Source: CAWEYO01 sp963813315 (GTDB taxonomy: Bacteria; Pseudomonadota; Alphaproteobacteria; Rhizobiales; Rhizobiaceae). Taken from it: 64,000 nt of DNA. Numbering within the stretch: position 1 is the first letter of the stretch; the number at the start of each line of letters is the position of its first letter. A program made the translations under genes and the position numbers. The notes under the pieces were generated by a model. It had not been told where the DNA came from and did no database searches. It worked only from the letters and a program-made list of their open reading frames with translations. Positions 8,367-17,439 of this stretch are shown in pieces. Location: positions 136,392-200,391 of the forward strand of contig CAWEYO010000016.1 in the NCBI GenBank assembly GCA_963813315.1. Reading direction: 5' to 3'.

Positions 8367-9062
8367 TTGATCGACCGCGCCTTCAATATCGGCCAGTCCA
8401 CAACCGGGGACAACTGCGACGCAGTCCCGGCGGCGTTCGATGTGCCCGCGAGCGGCGCTGAGACGGTGCTGCCGGAACACGCGACGGTTCGCGAGATTGT
8501 GTTTGTCGATCCGGGCATTTCCGACCTCGACACCCTGCTGCGGGGCGTGCGGCCCGGTATCGAGACGCATCTGCTCACCACCGATGAACCGGCGCTGGCG
8601 CAGATGGCGCGCGCCGTTGCAGGCAGGAGCGGGCTCGAGGCGATCCACGTGATTTCGCACGGAAAGCCCGGCGAAGTGAGCTTCAGCGCCGGCGCTATCG
8701 CGGCCGACGACATTGAGCGCGCAGCGGCCGAGCTGGCCGGCTTCGGACGGGCGCTTGGCGCCGACGGCGCGCTGTTGATCTGGGCCTGCGAGACTGGCGC
8801 CGGCGAGCGCGGCGCGGCCTTCCTGGACGCGCTGGCGCGGAAGACGGGTGCCCGCGTGGCGGCGGCGAGCGGCCTTGTCGGTGCTGCCGCAAAAGGCGGG
8901 ACATGGACGCTGGACCGCGCTTCAGGCCGCCAGCCGGTCACCGCCGAAGGCATGGAAGATTATACCGGGGTCATGGCGCGGTTCACGGCCAGTGGCGGCG
9001 CCGGCGCGGTCCAACTGGAAAATGCGGTGTTCACCGCCAAGACAATGGGATTGGGAGTGTAG
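8367..9062 (+). CDS. DUF4347-domain protein, probably internally deleted
   Basis: The 231-residue product starts at TTG 8367 behind GAGAGGAAA. Residues about 30-170 fit the DUF4347 pattern (IVFVDPGISDLDTLL, EAIHVISHGKPGEVSF, LLIWACETGAG). That domain normally heads very long RTX or cadherin-like surface proteins. Here it is followed by EGMEDYTGVMARF and then directly by QLENAVFTA. The latter block lies near the C-terminus of the RTX protein at 5313-7603, and the former near its N-terminus. The repeat body is therefore missing. It lies one base before the ABC transporter and was probably its substrate. Whether the short product is secreted is unknown. Confidence 0.7.
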   Translation: MIDRAFNIGQSTTGDNCDAVPAAFDVPASGAETVLPEHATVREIVFVDPGISDLDTLLRGVRPGIETHLLTTDEPALAQMARAVAGRSGLEAIHVISHGKPGEVSFSAGAIAADDIERAAAELAGFGRALGADGALLIWACETGAGERGAAFLDALARKTGARVAAASGLVGAAAKGGTWTLDRASGRQPVTAEGMEDYTGVMARFTASGGAGAVQLENAVFTAKTMGLGV

Positions 9063-9063
9063 C

Positions 9064-10812
9064 ATGGTAGAATCGTCGTTTGCGGCAACAGCGCCGGGCA
9101 ATGAATTGAGGGCAGCGTTGCGGCATTGTGTCGGGGCGCTGGTTGGCGTCGGCATCTTTTCCGGCGTGGTCAACATCCTCGGGCTGACCGGCTCGCTCTA
9201 CATGCTGCAGGTCTACGACCGCGTGCTGCCCTCGCAGAGTGTGCCGACGCTGGTCGGCATCACCATCATCATGCTCTGGCTCTATGCGGTCTACGGCCTG
9301 CTCGACTTCGTCCGCCTGCGGCTTTTGGTGCGCATCGGCAACACGCTCGACCGCAAGCTGCATGAGAAGGCCTTCGCCGCGTCGCTGCTTTTGCCGTTGC
9401 GGGCCGGCCACGAGGGCGCCCGCGTGCAGCCGATCCGCGACGTCGACCAGATCAGGAGCTTCGTCTCGGGAACCGGGCCGACCGCCTTCTTCGACCTGCC
9501 GTGGATCCCGTTCTACATGGTCATCATCTACATGCTGCATCCCTCGCTCGGCCTGCTGGCGACGTGCGGCGCCGTCGTCATCGTGGTTTTGACCCTGGTT
9601 GCGGAGCGTCTCGGACGCGCCCCGTCGAAGCGGGCGACCAAATCGGTGATCTCGCGCACCTCCTATGCCGAGGCCGGCCGCCGCAACGCCGAAGTCATCC
9701 GCGCCATGGGCCTCTCCAACCGGTTCGGCAAGCTGTGGAGCGAGCAGAGCCTGCGCTTTCTCGCCGAGCAGCGGCGGGTCTCCGATGTCATCGGCGCCAC
9801 CGGCGCGCTGTCGCGGACGCTGCGCATGGCGCTGCAATCGCTGATGCTCGGGCTTGGCGCCTATCTGGTGATGTCCGGCGAGGCCTCGTCCGGCGTCATC
9901 ATCGCCTCCTCCATCATGTTCGCCCGCGCGCTGGGTCCCGTCGACATCGCGATCGCCAACTGGCGCAGCTTCAATTCGGCCCGCCAGAGCTATGCGCAGC
10001 TTGCCAAGACGCTGAAGGCGGTTGCCGACCTCAGGCAGCCGATGGCGCTGCCGCGGCCCCGCCACACGCTCTCGGTCGAGACGCTGGCAGCCGCCGCACC
10101 CGGCCAGCAGAAGCCGCTCATCCAGAACGTCACCTTCGCGCTCGAAGCGGGCGCCGGGCTGGGCGTGATCGGGCCGAGCGCGTCGGGCAAGTCGACGCTG
10201 GTGCGCGCCATCGTCGGCGCCTGGCCGGCGCTGCGCGGCTGTGTGCGCCTCGACCAGGCGGCCCTCGACCAATGGGACGTCGAGGCGCTCGGGCGCGACA
10301 TCGGCTATTTGCCGCAGGACATCGAACTGTTCGACGGCACGGTTGCCGAAAACATCTGCCGCTTCGATAAGGACGCCGATGCCAATGACATCCTCGCCGC
10401 GGCCAAGGCGGCCGGGGTGGACCAGATGATCCTGCGCCTGCAGGACGGGTTCGGGACGCGGGTCGGCGTCGGCGGCACCGCGCTGTCGGCCGGACAGCGG
10501 CAGTTGGTCGGGCTGGCGCGGGCGCTCTACGGCGATCCGTTTTTGGTGGTGCTCGACGAACCCAACTCCAATCTCGACGCCGACGGCGACGTCGCGCTTG
10601 CCACCGCCATTCACGGTGTGCGCCAGCGCGGCGGCATCGTCATCGTGGTCGCGCACCGTCCTTCGGCGCTGGCCAATCTCGACCAGCTGCTGGTGATGGC
10701 GGGCGGCATGATGCAGGCGTTCGGCGCCAAGGACGAGGTGCTGGCCGGCGTCACCCGGCCGGCGGCCGAGCGCAGATCGCAGACAGTGGTTCCCCTTCAC
10801 GAGAGGCGTTGA
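9064..10812 (+). CDS. Type I secretion ABC transporter, permease/ATPase (PrtD type)
   Basis: The 582-residue protein combines an N-terminal membrane domain (helices around residues 25-300, including LTGSLYMLQVYDRVLPSQSV) and a C-terminal ATPase. Walker A is GPSASGKST, the signature is LSAGQRQ and Walker B is FLVVLDEP, followed by a His in VVAHRPSA. It would sit in the inner membrane and drive export of RTX-type proteins together with the adaptor and an outer-membrane TolC-like channel not found in this window. The start at ATG 9064 follows the upstream stop by one base, and its stop overlaps the adaptor start. It reads cleanly. Confidence 0.93.
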   Translation: MVESSFAATAPGNELRAALRHCVGALVGVGIFSGVVNILGLTGSLYMLQVYDRVLPSQSVPTLVGITIIMLWLYAVYGLLDFVRLRLLVRIGNTLDRKLHEKAFAASLLLPLRAGHEGARVQPIRDVDQIRSFVSGTGPTAFFDLPWIPFYMVIIYMLHPSLGLLATCGAVVIVVLTLVAERLGRAPSKRATKSVISRTSYAEAGRRNAEVIRAMGLSNRFGKLWSEQSLRFLAEQRRVSDVIGATGALSRTLRMALQSLMLGLGAYLVMSGEASSGVIIASSIMFARALGPVDIAIANWRSFNSARQSYAQLAKTLKAVADLRQPMALPRPRHTLSVETLAAAAPGQQKPLIQNVTFALEAGAGLGVIGPSASGKSTLVRAIVGAWPALRGCVRLDQAALDQWDVEALGRDIGYLPQDIELFDGTVAENICRFDKDADANDILAAAKAAGVDQMILRLQDGFGTRVGVGGTALSAGQRQLVGLARALYGDPFLVVLDEPNSNLDADGDVALATAIHGVRQRGGIVIVVAHRPSALANLDQLLVMAGGMMQAFGAKDEVLAGVTRPAAERRSQTVVPLHERR

Positions 10813-12161
10813 TGGCTATGGCAAACATTTCCTTGAATTCCTCGACGTTGGGCTCGCTGCATCCTTTCGAACGCTCCGGCGAAGGCATCAAGGCCAACAT
10901 CCTGTTCGGCCTTGCGGTATCGGTGTTGCTGGTCGGCGGCATCGGCGCCTGGGCGGCGATGACGAAGCTGGCGGGAGCGGTCATCGCCTCGGGCACCGTG
11001 GTGGTCGAAAGCAACGCCAAGAAGGTGCAGCACCAGACCGGCGGCATTGTCGGCGAGATCCTGGTCCGCGAGGGCGACCGCGTGTCGGCCGGCGACGTGA
11101 TTGTTCGCCTCAACGAAACGATGACCCGCGCCAATCTGCAGATCATCTCGCAGCAATACGACCGCACCGTCGCGCGCCAGGCGCGGCTGCAGGCGGAGCG
11201 GCTCGGCCTGCCCGCCATCACGCTTCCCGACGATCTCGCCAGGCGCGCCGGTGATGATGCCGGCGTGGCCGCCATGGTCGCCGGCGAAAAGGCGCTGTTT
11301 GAAAGCCGCACCAGGGCCTCGACGGGGCTGAAGTCGCAGCTTGCGGCGCGCTCGGGCCAGCTCGAGCGGGAGATCGAGGGGCTGAGCGCCCAGCGCAAGG
11401 CGATGGATGAATCGGCCACGCTGGTCGAGCGGGACTACAACAGCCTGCAGACACTCTACGAGAAGAAGCTGGTCTCGCTCGAGCGGGTGAGCGAGCTGCA
11501 GCTCGAGCTGTCGCGGCTGAAGGGCGAATCCGGCCGGCTGGCCGCAGCGATCGCCGAGACGGACGGCAAGATCAGCGAGACGGCGCTGCAGGCCCTGCAG
11601 GTCGACGAGGAAATGCGCAAGGACGTCAATGAAGAGCTGCGCGAGCTGGACGGCAAGGAGGTCGAGCTGGTCGAGCGCAAGCTGGTCGCCAAGGACCAGC
11701 TGGCGCGCACCGAAATCCGCGCCCCGCAGTCGGGCTTCGTGCAGGAACTGGCCGTCCACACCGTCGGCGGCGTCATCGCACCGGGCGAGACACTGATGCT
11801 GATCGTGCCGGAACAGGACCAACTGGTCATCGACGCGATGGTCGCGCCGGCCAGCATCGACGACATCAAGCCGGGACAGCCGGTCTCCATCCGCTTCCCG
11901 GCCTTCGACGTCGCCACCACGCCCGAATGCAAGGGCACCGTGCAAAGGGTGTCGGCCGACCTGATCAAGGACCCGCAGCGGCAGGTCTCCTACTTCGTCG
12001 CCAGGACCACCCTCGACGACCCGAAGGCCTGCCTCAAGGACGCCAGGCGCCTGCAGCCCGGCATGCCGGCCGAAGTCCACATCCAGACCGGCGAACGCAA
12101 CGTCTGGTCCTACGTCTTGAAACCGCTGACAGATCAGATGCAGCGGGCGTTCAGGGAATAG
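10812..12161 (+). CDS. HlyD-family type I secretion periplasmic adaptor
   Basis: This is the membrane fusion partner of the ABC exporter. The 449-residue protein has a short cytoplasmic tail, one membrane helix near residues 32-52 (FGLAVSVLLVGGIGAW), then a lipoyl/hairpin region with long coiled coil (LEREIEGLSAQRKAMDE, ELSRLKGESGRLAAAI). It ends in a beta-barrel part with IRAPQSGFVQEL and the family ending. ATG 10812 overlaps the upstream TGA (TGATG). It should link the inner-membrane ATPase to a TolC-like channel. Confidence 0.92.
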   Translation: MAMANISLNSSTLGSLHPFERSGEGIKANILFGLAVSVLLVGGIGAWAAMTKLAGAVIASGTVVVESNAKKVQHQTGGIVGEILVREGDRVSAGDVIVRLNETMTRANLQIISQQYDRTVARQARLQAERLGLPAITLPDDLARRAGDDAGVAAMVAGEKALFESRTRASTGLKSQLAARSGQLEREIEGLSAQRKAMDESATLVERDYNSLQTLYEKKLVSLERVSELQLELSRLKGESGRLAAAIAETDGKISETALQALQVDEEMRKDVNEELRELDGKEVELVERKLVAKDQLARTEIRAPQSGFVQELAVHTVGGVIAPGETLMLIVPEQDQLVIDAMVAPASIDDIKPGQPVSIRFPAFDVATTPECKGTVQRVSADLIKDPQRQVSYFVARTTLDDPKACLKDARRLQPGMPAEVHIQTGERNVWSYVLKPLTDQMQRAFRE

Positions 12162-12275
12162 GCAACAAGCGGCAACGGTCTCGGCGAGTGAGAGTTTGAC
12201 CCCGCGGCGGATTGATTTGACAATGCGCCGCGGTTCCTTGCAATTCCGCACGGACAAACATCGCCGGACACCCTT

Positions 12276-13592
12276 ATGACCAATGTCGCCCTTACCGGGC
12301 TCGCCCGGGATCTCGCCAGGCGCGCCGACACAGGCCGCCCGGTCCGCATCGGCGTGATTGGGTCGGGTGAGATGGGCACCGACCTGGTCACGCAGGGGAT
12401 GCTGATGCGGGGCATCGAGGTCGCGGCAATCTCCACCAGGCGGCCGCATACCGCCCGCGACGCGATCCGGATCGCCTATGGCGACGAGGCAAAAGCGCGC
12501 GAAGCGCGGACCGCGTCCGCGGTCACCCAGGCAATCGAAGCCGGAAAGATCGCCATCACCTCGAATGAACTGCTCGTCACCAACCCGCTCATCGAGGTGG
12601 TGATCGATGCAACGGGAAAGCCGGGCGTAGCTGCCGATTTCGATCTGATGGCAATGGAGCACGGCAAGCATCTCGTGATGATGAACGTCGAAGCGGACGT
12701 CACCATCGGCGCGTTGCTCAAGAGAGAAGCAGACCGGCTTGGCGTCGTTTATTCGGTCGGCGCAGGCGACGAGCCGTCGAGCTGCATGGAACTGATCGAG
12801 TTCGCAACAGCCCTAGGCTATACGATCGTTTCCGCCGGCAAGGGCAAGAACAATCCGCTCAACCATGATGCCGTGCCCGACGACTATCGGGAGGAGGCGG
12901 AGCGGCGGAACATGAATCCGCGCATGCTGGTCGAGTTTGTCGACGGCTCCAAGACCATGGTTGAAATGGCGGCGATCGCCAATGCCACCGGCCTGGTGCC
13001 GGATGTGCCCGGCATGCATGGCCCCAAGGCCGACCGCGACGACATGGTGAAGGTGCTGATCCCGCGTGAGGATGGCGGCATTCTGAGCAGAAAGGGCGTG
13101 GTCGACTACACGATCGGCAAGGGGGTCGCGCCGGGCGTCTTCGTTATCGTGGAGGCAACCCATCCGCGCATCATAGAGCGGATGAACGACCTCCACATCG
13201 GCAGGGGACCCTACTACAGCTTCTTCCGGCCTTACCATCTGACATCACTGGAGGTGCCGCTTACGGCCGCCCGTATTGCGCTTTATGGCCGGCCCGACAT
13301 GGTGCCGCTGCCAGTCCCCGTCGCCGAGGTCTGCGCGGTCGCGAAACGCGATCTCGCAGCCGGCGAAACGCTCGATGCCATCGGCGAGACCTGCTACCGG
13401 TCGTGGACGATGACGGTCGCCGACGCCCGGGCCAGGCGCGCCGTTCCCGTCGGCCTCCTGGAAGGCGGCAAGGTGCTCCGGCCTGTGGGCAAGGGCGAAT
13501 TGCTCACGAGCTCGAACGCGACACCGGACACCAACACAAACCTTTTCCGGCTTCGCCGGCGCCAGGACGAGATGTTCGCCGAACTCGCCTGA
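12276..13592 (+). CDS. SAF-domain NAD(P)-dependent dehydrogenase (COG4091, homoserine dehydrogenase-like)
   Basis: The 438-residue protein has an N-terminal Rossmann fold (VRIGVIGSGEMGTDLVTQGM, around residues 22-41), a central catalytic region related to homoserine dehydrogenase (SVGAGDEPSSCMELIEFA) and a C-terminal SAF domain (VAKRDLAAGETLDAIG). COG4091 members occur in sugar-acid and polyol catabolic clusters of Rhizobiales, and their substrates differ. Here it stands alone between the secretion operon and proC, so the substrate cannot be inferred. Confidence 0.8.
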   Translation: MTNVALTGLARDLARRADTGRPVRIGVIGSGEMGTDLVTQGMLMRGIEVAAISTRRPHTARDAIRIAYGDEAKAREARTASAVTQAIEAGKIAITSNELLVTNPLIEVVIDATGKPGVAADFDLMAMEHGKHLVMMNVEADVTIGALLKREADRLGVVYSVGAGDEPSSCMELIEFATALGYTIVSAGKGKNNPLNHDAVPDDYREEAERRNMNPRMLVEFVDGSKTMVEMAAIANATGLVPDVPGMHGPKADRDDMVKVLIPREDGGILSRKGVVDYTIGKGVAPGVFVIVEATHPRIIERMNDLHIGRGPYYSFFRPYHLTSLEVPLTAARIALYGRPDMVPLPVPVAEVCAVAKRDLAAGETLDAIGETCYRSWTMTVADARARRAVPVGLLEGGKVLRPVGKGELLTSSNATPDTNTNLFRLRRRQDEMFAELA

Positions 13593-13763
13593 TCGCGTTC
13601 GGCCACGCCCTGTTTCTTTCCGTGTCAGCTCTTTGCTGCGCACTTTTCGGCGACATGCTTAGAGCGCGTCGCGTCCGATGTGATTCAGGAATGCTGGCAG
13701 GACAGAGGGGGGTGAGGCAGAGCGATATCGCGGCAAACTGCGGGGTGAGGTCGGTCGTGCGCG

Positions 13764-13835
13764 ACGCGCTTTAGGCTATTGTTTTTGCGCATGTCGTTAT
13801 CCCAAAACCGCTGCGCACTTTTGGGCGACATGCAT
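13764..13835. repeat. Inverted copy of the proC-flanking repeat
   Basis: Reading on the minus strand gives ATGCATGTCGCCC ... CGACATGCGC ... CAATAGCCTAAAGCGC, the same order as the array upstream of proC. It abuts the proC stop codon. A further partial copy (GCGCACTTTTCGGCGACATG) is at about 13637-13656. Confidence 0.8.
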
Positions 13836-14647
13836 TATTTTCGAAGCTCGATCGACCTCAGCCTCGCCGCCTCGACGGCCTCGTTCACGAGGTTTTTTAA
13901 CCGGTCGTCGCCCATCAGTACCGCAAGCGCGGCCGCGGTCGTGCCATTGGGGCTGGTTACCTGCCGGCGCAACGTGCCCGGATCGTCGCTGCTGGCGGCA
14001 GCGAGGCTCGCCGCGCCATGAACAGTCTGCACCGCAAGCAGCCTCGCCGTGTCACCCGGCAGGCCTGCATTCTTGGCAGCGTCGGTCAAAGCCTCGATGA
14101 AATGGAAGACATAGGCGGGTCCCGAGCCCGAGACGGCGGTCACCGCATCCATCAGCCCTTCATCGTTGACGGCAGTTACTTCGCCGCTGGCCGACAGCAG
14201 GGCGTTGACGAAATCGCGGGTGGCGTCGGGAACAAGCTGGTTTGCAAAGGTCACCATCATGCCCTTGCCAATAGCGGCAGGCGTGTTGGGCATGCAGCGA
14301 ATGACGGGAACGGCGCCCAGGATTTCCTCGAACGTCGCGATCGGCGTTCCGGCGGCAATGCTGAGGAAGGTCGTGCGTCCGTCGGCGAAGCGCTTGTAGC
14401 CGCCCGCTACCTCGCGCATCACCTGCGGCTTCACGGCCAGTACGGCCAGCACGGGTGAAAGGTTGGCGGGCAGTTCGCTGCTATTTTCGGCCGTATTGCT
14501 GCCAAGCTCGGCGGCGCGCCGGCGCAGCGCTTCGTTGGGCTCGACCACCCACACGTCCTCGGGCGCAAGCCGTCCCGATTTCACCCAGCCGGAAAGCATG
14601 GCGTAACCCATATTGCCGCAACCGGCCAGGACCACTGTCGATTTCAT
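13835..14647 (-). CDS. proC: Pyrroline-5-carboxylate reductase
   Basis: ProC reduces pyrroline-5-carboxylate to proline with NAD(P)H in the cytoplasm. The 270-residue protein shows the Rossmann motif VVLAGCGNMGYAMLSGW, the central PVIRCMPNTPAAIGKGM and the C-terminal signature DAVTAVSGSGPAYVFHFIEA. ATG 14647 is chosen because GAGGAG precedes it. The frame stays open upstream through the repeat array, but that part encodes only repeat sequence. The gene is bracketed by inverted copies of one repeat family. Confidence 0.95.
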   Translation of the reverse strand: MKSTVVLAGCGNMGYAMLSGWVKSGRLAPEDVWVVEPNEALRRRAAELGSNTAENSSELPANLSPVLAVLAVKPQVMREVAGGYKRFADGRTTFLSIAAGTPIATFEEILGAVPVIRCMPNTPAAIGKGMMVTFANQLVPDATRDFVNALLSASGEVTAVNDEGLMDAVTAVSGSGPAYVFHFIEALTDAAKNAGLPGDTARLLAVQTVHGAASLAAASSDDPGTLRRQVTSPNGTTAAALAVLMGDDRLKNLVNEAVEAARLRSIELRK

Positions 14648-14674
14648 GGCGGAATCTCCTCGACAAGGGACATA

Positions 14675-14897
14675 ATGCATGTCGCCCAAAAGTGCGCAGC
14701 GGTTTTGGGAAAACGACATGCACAAAAAACAATATGCATGTCGCCCAAAAGTGCGCAGCGGTTTTGGAAAACGACATGCACAAAAAACAATATGCATGTC
14801 GCCCAAAAGTGCGCAGCGGTTTTGGGAAAACGACATGCACAAAAAACAATAGCCTAAAGCGCGTCGCATGAATCCGTTTCGAAGCAATGCGCTTTAG
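14675..14897. repeat. Three tandem 58-59 base units plus a hairpin upstream of proC
   Basis: Units at 14675-14733, 14734-14791 and 14792-14850 are nearly identical. Each holds an inverted repeat ATGCATGTCG/CGACATGCAC around CCCAAAAGTGCGCAGCGG and ends ACAAAAAACAAT. The array is followed by CTAAAGCGC/GCGCTTTAG (14854-14897). It sits 28 bases upstream of the proC start, where its promoter should be. Confidence 0.9.
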
Positions 14898-15090
14898 CCC
14901 GTCCGGCGGCTTTGAGAAAGGCAGAACGGAGAGGTAGCGGCAAATGCTGAAGCACGGGCGCAGACGTCAAGAAGTCCGGACGCAAATCCGCCACGGTTTC
15001 AAGTATACGGCATCAGACGGCGCTCTGAAGGAATTGCACGGTCTTTTTTTGGTGAAAATGCGCCGAACATAGCAGCCGCGGGGAAGGTTC

Positions 15091-15990
15091 ATGGCCGAAA
15101 TCATCGATGGAAAAGCAATTGCGGAAAATGTTGTCGCAAAGGTCAAACGGCTGACAGCGGACCTGGCCGGAACCAACGGTACTCAACCGGGCATCGCCGT
15201 CGTCATTGTCGGCGAAGACCCTGCAAGCCAGGTGTATGTCGCGTCGAAGAGCCGGAAAGCGAAGGAGTGCGGCTTCCACTCGGTCCAACACGTATTGGCG
15301 GCCGAGACGGGCGAGAGCGAACTTGTCGGTCTGGTCGGCAGATTGAATGCCGACCCGAAGATCCATGGCATCCTTGTCCAGCTGCCGTTGCCGGCTCACA
15401 TCGATTCAGGACGCATTATCCAGACCATCGCCCCCGAAAAGGACGTCGACGGCTTTCATTTCATCAATGTCGGCAAGCTTGGAACCGGCGAACTGGACTC
15501 CGCCTTCGTGCCCTGCACGCCGGCCGGTTCGATGCTGCTGATCGAACACGTTCGCGGCAAGGATCTCTCCGGCCTGAATGCCGTCATTGTCGGCCGCTCC
15601 AATATTGTCGGCAAGCCGATGGCCAACCTGCTGCTTGCCGCCAACTGCACCGTTACTATCGCCCACAGCCGCACCCGAGACCTGCCGGCGCTGGCACGGA
15701 CGGCCGATATTCTTGTTGCCGCCGTCGGGCGGCCGGAAATGATCAAGGGCGAATGGGTCAAGCCGGGCGCGACAGTGATCGACGTCGGCATCAATCGCAT
15801 CCCAGCGCCAGAGAAGGGAGAGGGGAAGGCAAAGCTGGTCGGCGACGTCGACTTCGCGAGCGCCGAGAAGTCGGCCGGAGCGATCACGCCGGTGCCGGGC
15901 GGCGTCGGCCCGATGACCATCGCAATGCTGATGGCCAACACCGTGACCTCGGCCTATCTGGCGTCCGGCCTCCGGCGCCCGATATTCTAG
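15091..15990 (+). CDS. folD: Bifunctional methylenetetrahydrofolate dehydrogenase/cyclohydrolase
   Basis: FolD interconverts 5,10-methylene-, methenyl- and 10-formyl-tetrahydrofolate in one-carbon metabolism. The 299-residue protein has GEDPASQVYVASKSRKAKEC (with the catalytic Lys), VQLPLPAHID, KDVDGFH, the NADP-binding GRSNIVGKPMANLL and TPVPGGVGPMTIAML near the end. Length is typical. It appears monocistronic, with a palindromic repeat right after the stop. Confidence 0.96.
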   Translation: MAEIIDGKAIAENVVAKVKRLTADLAGTNGTQPGIAVVIVGEDPASQVYVASKSRKAKECGFHSVQHVLAAETGESELVGLVGRLNADPKIHGILVQLPLPAHIDSGRIIQTIAPEKDVDGFHFINVGKLGTGELDSAFVPCTPAGSMLLIEHVRGKDLSGLNAVIVGRSNIVGKPMANLLLAANCTVTIAHSRTRDLPALARTADILVAAVGRPEMIKGEWVKPGATVIDVGINRIPAPEKGEGKAKLVGDVDFASAEKSAGAITPVPGGVGPMTIAMLMANTVTSAYLASGLRRPIF

Positions 15991-15995
15991 GGTGG

Positions 15996-16085
15996 GCGGC
16001 AACACCGATGGAATCGGTGCTGCCGCTCTATCTCATTGCTCGATCATCGGATTTTCCCGAAACCGGTTTTCACTTTCGGGTCCGC
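15996..16085. repeat. Dispersed palindromic repeat, copy C (inverted), with hairpin after folD
   Basis: GCGGCAACACCGAT-GGA-ATCGGTGCTGCCGC forms a near-perfect 14-bp stem just past the folD stop. It runs into GCTCTATCTC ... CATCGGATTTTCCCGAAACC, the reverse complement of copies A and B. The hairpin may serve as a folD terminator although no T-run follows. Confidence 0.7.
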
Positions 16086-16215
16086 CACTCTGGGTGTCCC
16101 TGTCTCGAAAGTACCAAAGAATGATCCCAAAGAGTTGACAGTCCTTTCGGACATGTTCATTCGTGAGAACAAGACCTTAGAGCTGGATGACGATTCGACG
16201 AAAAGCTATCGCATT

Positions 16216-16382
16216 CTAGTGTGGCGAAACCGAAATTCGTATTACCTTGGAGCGAGGCTCGGATCGAATTTCGGATTCAAAGCCACACTAGCAACTTATT
16301 GAATCTAGTGTGGTTCACGGATTTGAAGTTCCTGAACGCGGATGCCATGGATATGACAGGAACTTCAAACCCACCACACTAG
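16216..16382. repeat. Composite two-palindrome repeat, copy 2
   Basis: This copy matches 1531-1699. The first palindrome is bounded by CTAGTGTGGC and GCCACACTAG, the second by CTAGTGTGG and CCACACTAG. Its outer arms are more perfect than in copy 1, suggesting it is younger or less decayed. It ends 64 bases before the GlxA-type regulator start. Confidence 0.85.
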
Positions 16383-16446
16383 CGGCCAAATGACGAACGT
16401 GGCCAAACCTCTCCGGTAAATTGCGCTTCCTGATGAAGAACCGCTG

Positions 16447-17409
16447 ATGTCCGATCCCATTGAAGGCAACCGGCATTTCGCGTTCCTGTTGGTCGACAAG
16501 TTCTCGATGTTTTCGCTCGCTGCGGCAATCGATACGGTCCGATCGGCGAACCGGCTGGTTGGCCGCGATTTCTATGGCTGGACAACGGTTTCGCCTGACG
16601 GCGAGGCTGTAATGGCCTCGAACGGGCTGCCCCTGAAGGTCGACTACAGCGTCGGCGACATTCCGCCGGTCGACATTCTTTTCGTCTGCGTCGGCCTGAC
16701 CACTGAATTTCCCGGCAAGAGCAAGGTGCTCGGAGCCTTGCGCAGCTGGGGACGCCGCGGCGGGGCGCTCGGCGCGCTTTCGGTCGGCTCCTACCTGCTC
16801 GCCGAGGCCGGCCAGCTCGAGGGTCATCGCTGCACGATTCACTGGGAAAACCGGGCCGGCTTCAAAGAGAGGTTCGCGGACATCGAATGTACCGGCAATG
16901 TGTTCGAGATCGACCGCAAGCGCTACACCTGCGCCGGCGGAACGACGTCGATCGATCTCATGCTCGAGATCGTGCGCGGCGACTTCGGTTCCAATATCGC
17001 CAACGCTATTGCCAACCAGTTCCAGCATGAGCGAATTCGTTCGGCGGGCGATCGCCAGCGGGTGGGTCCGGAGCGCGATCTGACCGGCAAATCGGAAAAG
17101 CTTCGCAAGATCGTCGAACTCATGGCAGACAATCTCGACGAACCTTACTCGGCGGTGCAGTTGGCCAAGTCCGCAGGGCTCTCCGTACGTCAGGTCGAGC
17201 GGCTCTTCCTTCGTCACCTTAACGTCACGCCGGGCCGATACTACATGCGGCTCCGTCTCGAACGCGCCCGCGAATTGTTGCGCCAGACCAACATGCCGAT
17301 CCTGGACGTCGCGATCGCCACCGGATTTACCTCGCATTCCTACTTCGCGCAGAGCTACCGGCTGCAATTCGGCCGTCCGCCGAGCGAGGAACGGCGCACG
17401 ACGTATTGA
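16447..17409 (+). CDS. GlxA-family transcriptional regulator (DJ-1/PfpI-like plus AraC HTH)
   Basis: The 320-residue protein has an N-terminal glutamine-amidotransferase-like domain (FAFLLVDKFSMFSLAAAID and GALGALSVGSYLLAEAG) and a C-terminal AraC/XylS DNA-binding domain (about 215-315). The latter shows AGLSVRQVERLFLRHLNVTP and DVAIATGFTSHSYFAQSYR. Related regulators in Rhizobiales control choline, betaine or amino-acid use, but the target here is unknown and no catabolic neighbour is adjacent. A composite palindrome fills its promoter region. Confidence 0.88.
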   Translation: MSDPIEGNRHFAFLLVDKFSMFSLAAAIDTVRSANRLVGRDFYGWTTVSPDGEAVMASNGLPLKVDYSVGDIPPVDILFVCVGLTTEFPGKSKVLGALRSWGRRGGALGALSVGSYLLAEAGQLEGHRCTIHWENRAGFKERFADIECTGNVFEIDRKRYTCAGGTTSIDLMLEIVRGDFGSNIANAIANQFQHERIRSAGDRQRVGPERDLTGKSEKLRKIVELMADNLDEPYSAVQLAKSAGLSVRQVERLFLRHLNVTPGRYYMRLRLERARELLRQTNMPILDVAIATGFTSHSYFAQSYRLQFGRPPSEERRTTY

Positions 17410-17439
17410 TCTGGTCTTATTGCTGTCTTCTACCGAAAA

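Noticed and set aside
9031..10800. Long open frame on the minus strand opposite the ABC transporter
   Set aside because: It is the high-GC mirror of a clearly conserved gene and has no protein-like motifs or start signals.
10797..12671. Long minus-strand frame opposite hlyD
   Set aside because: Antisense shadow of the adaptor and the next gene; composition is Arg/His/Asp-rich as expected for a mirror frame.
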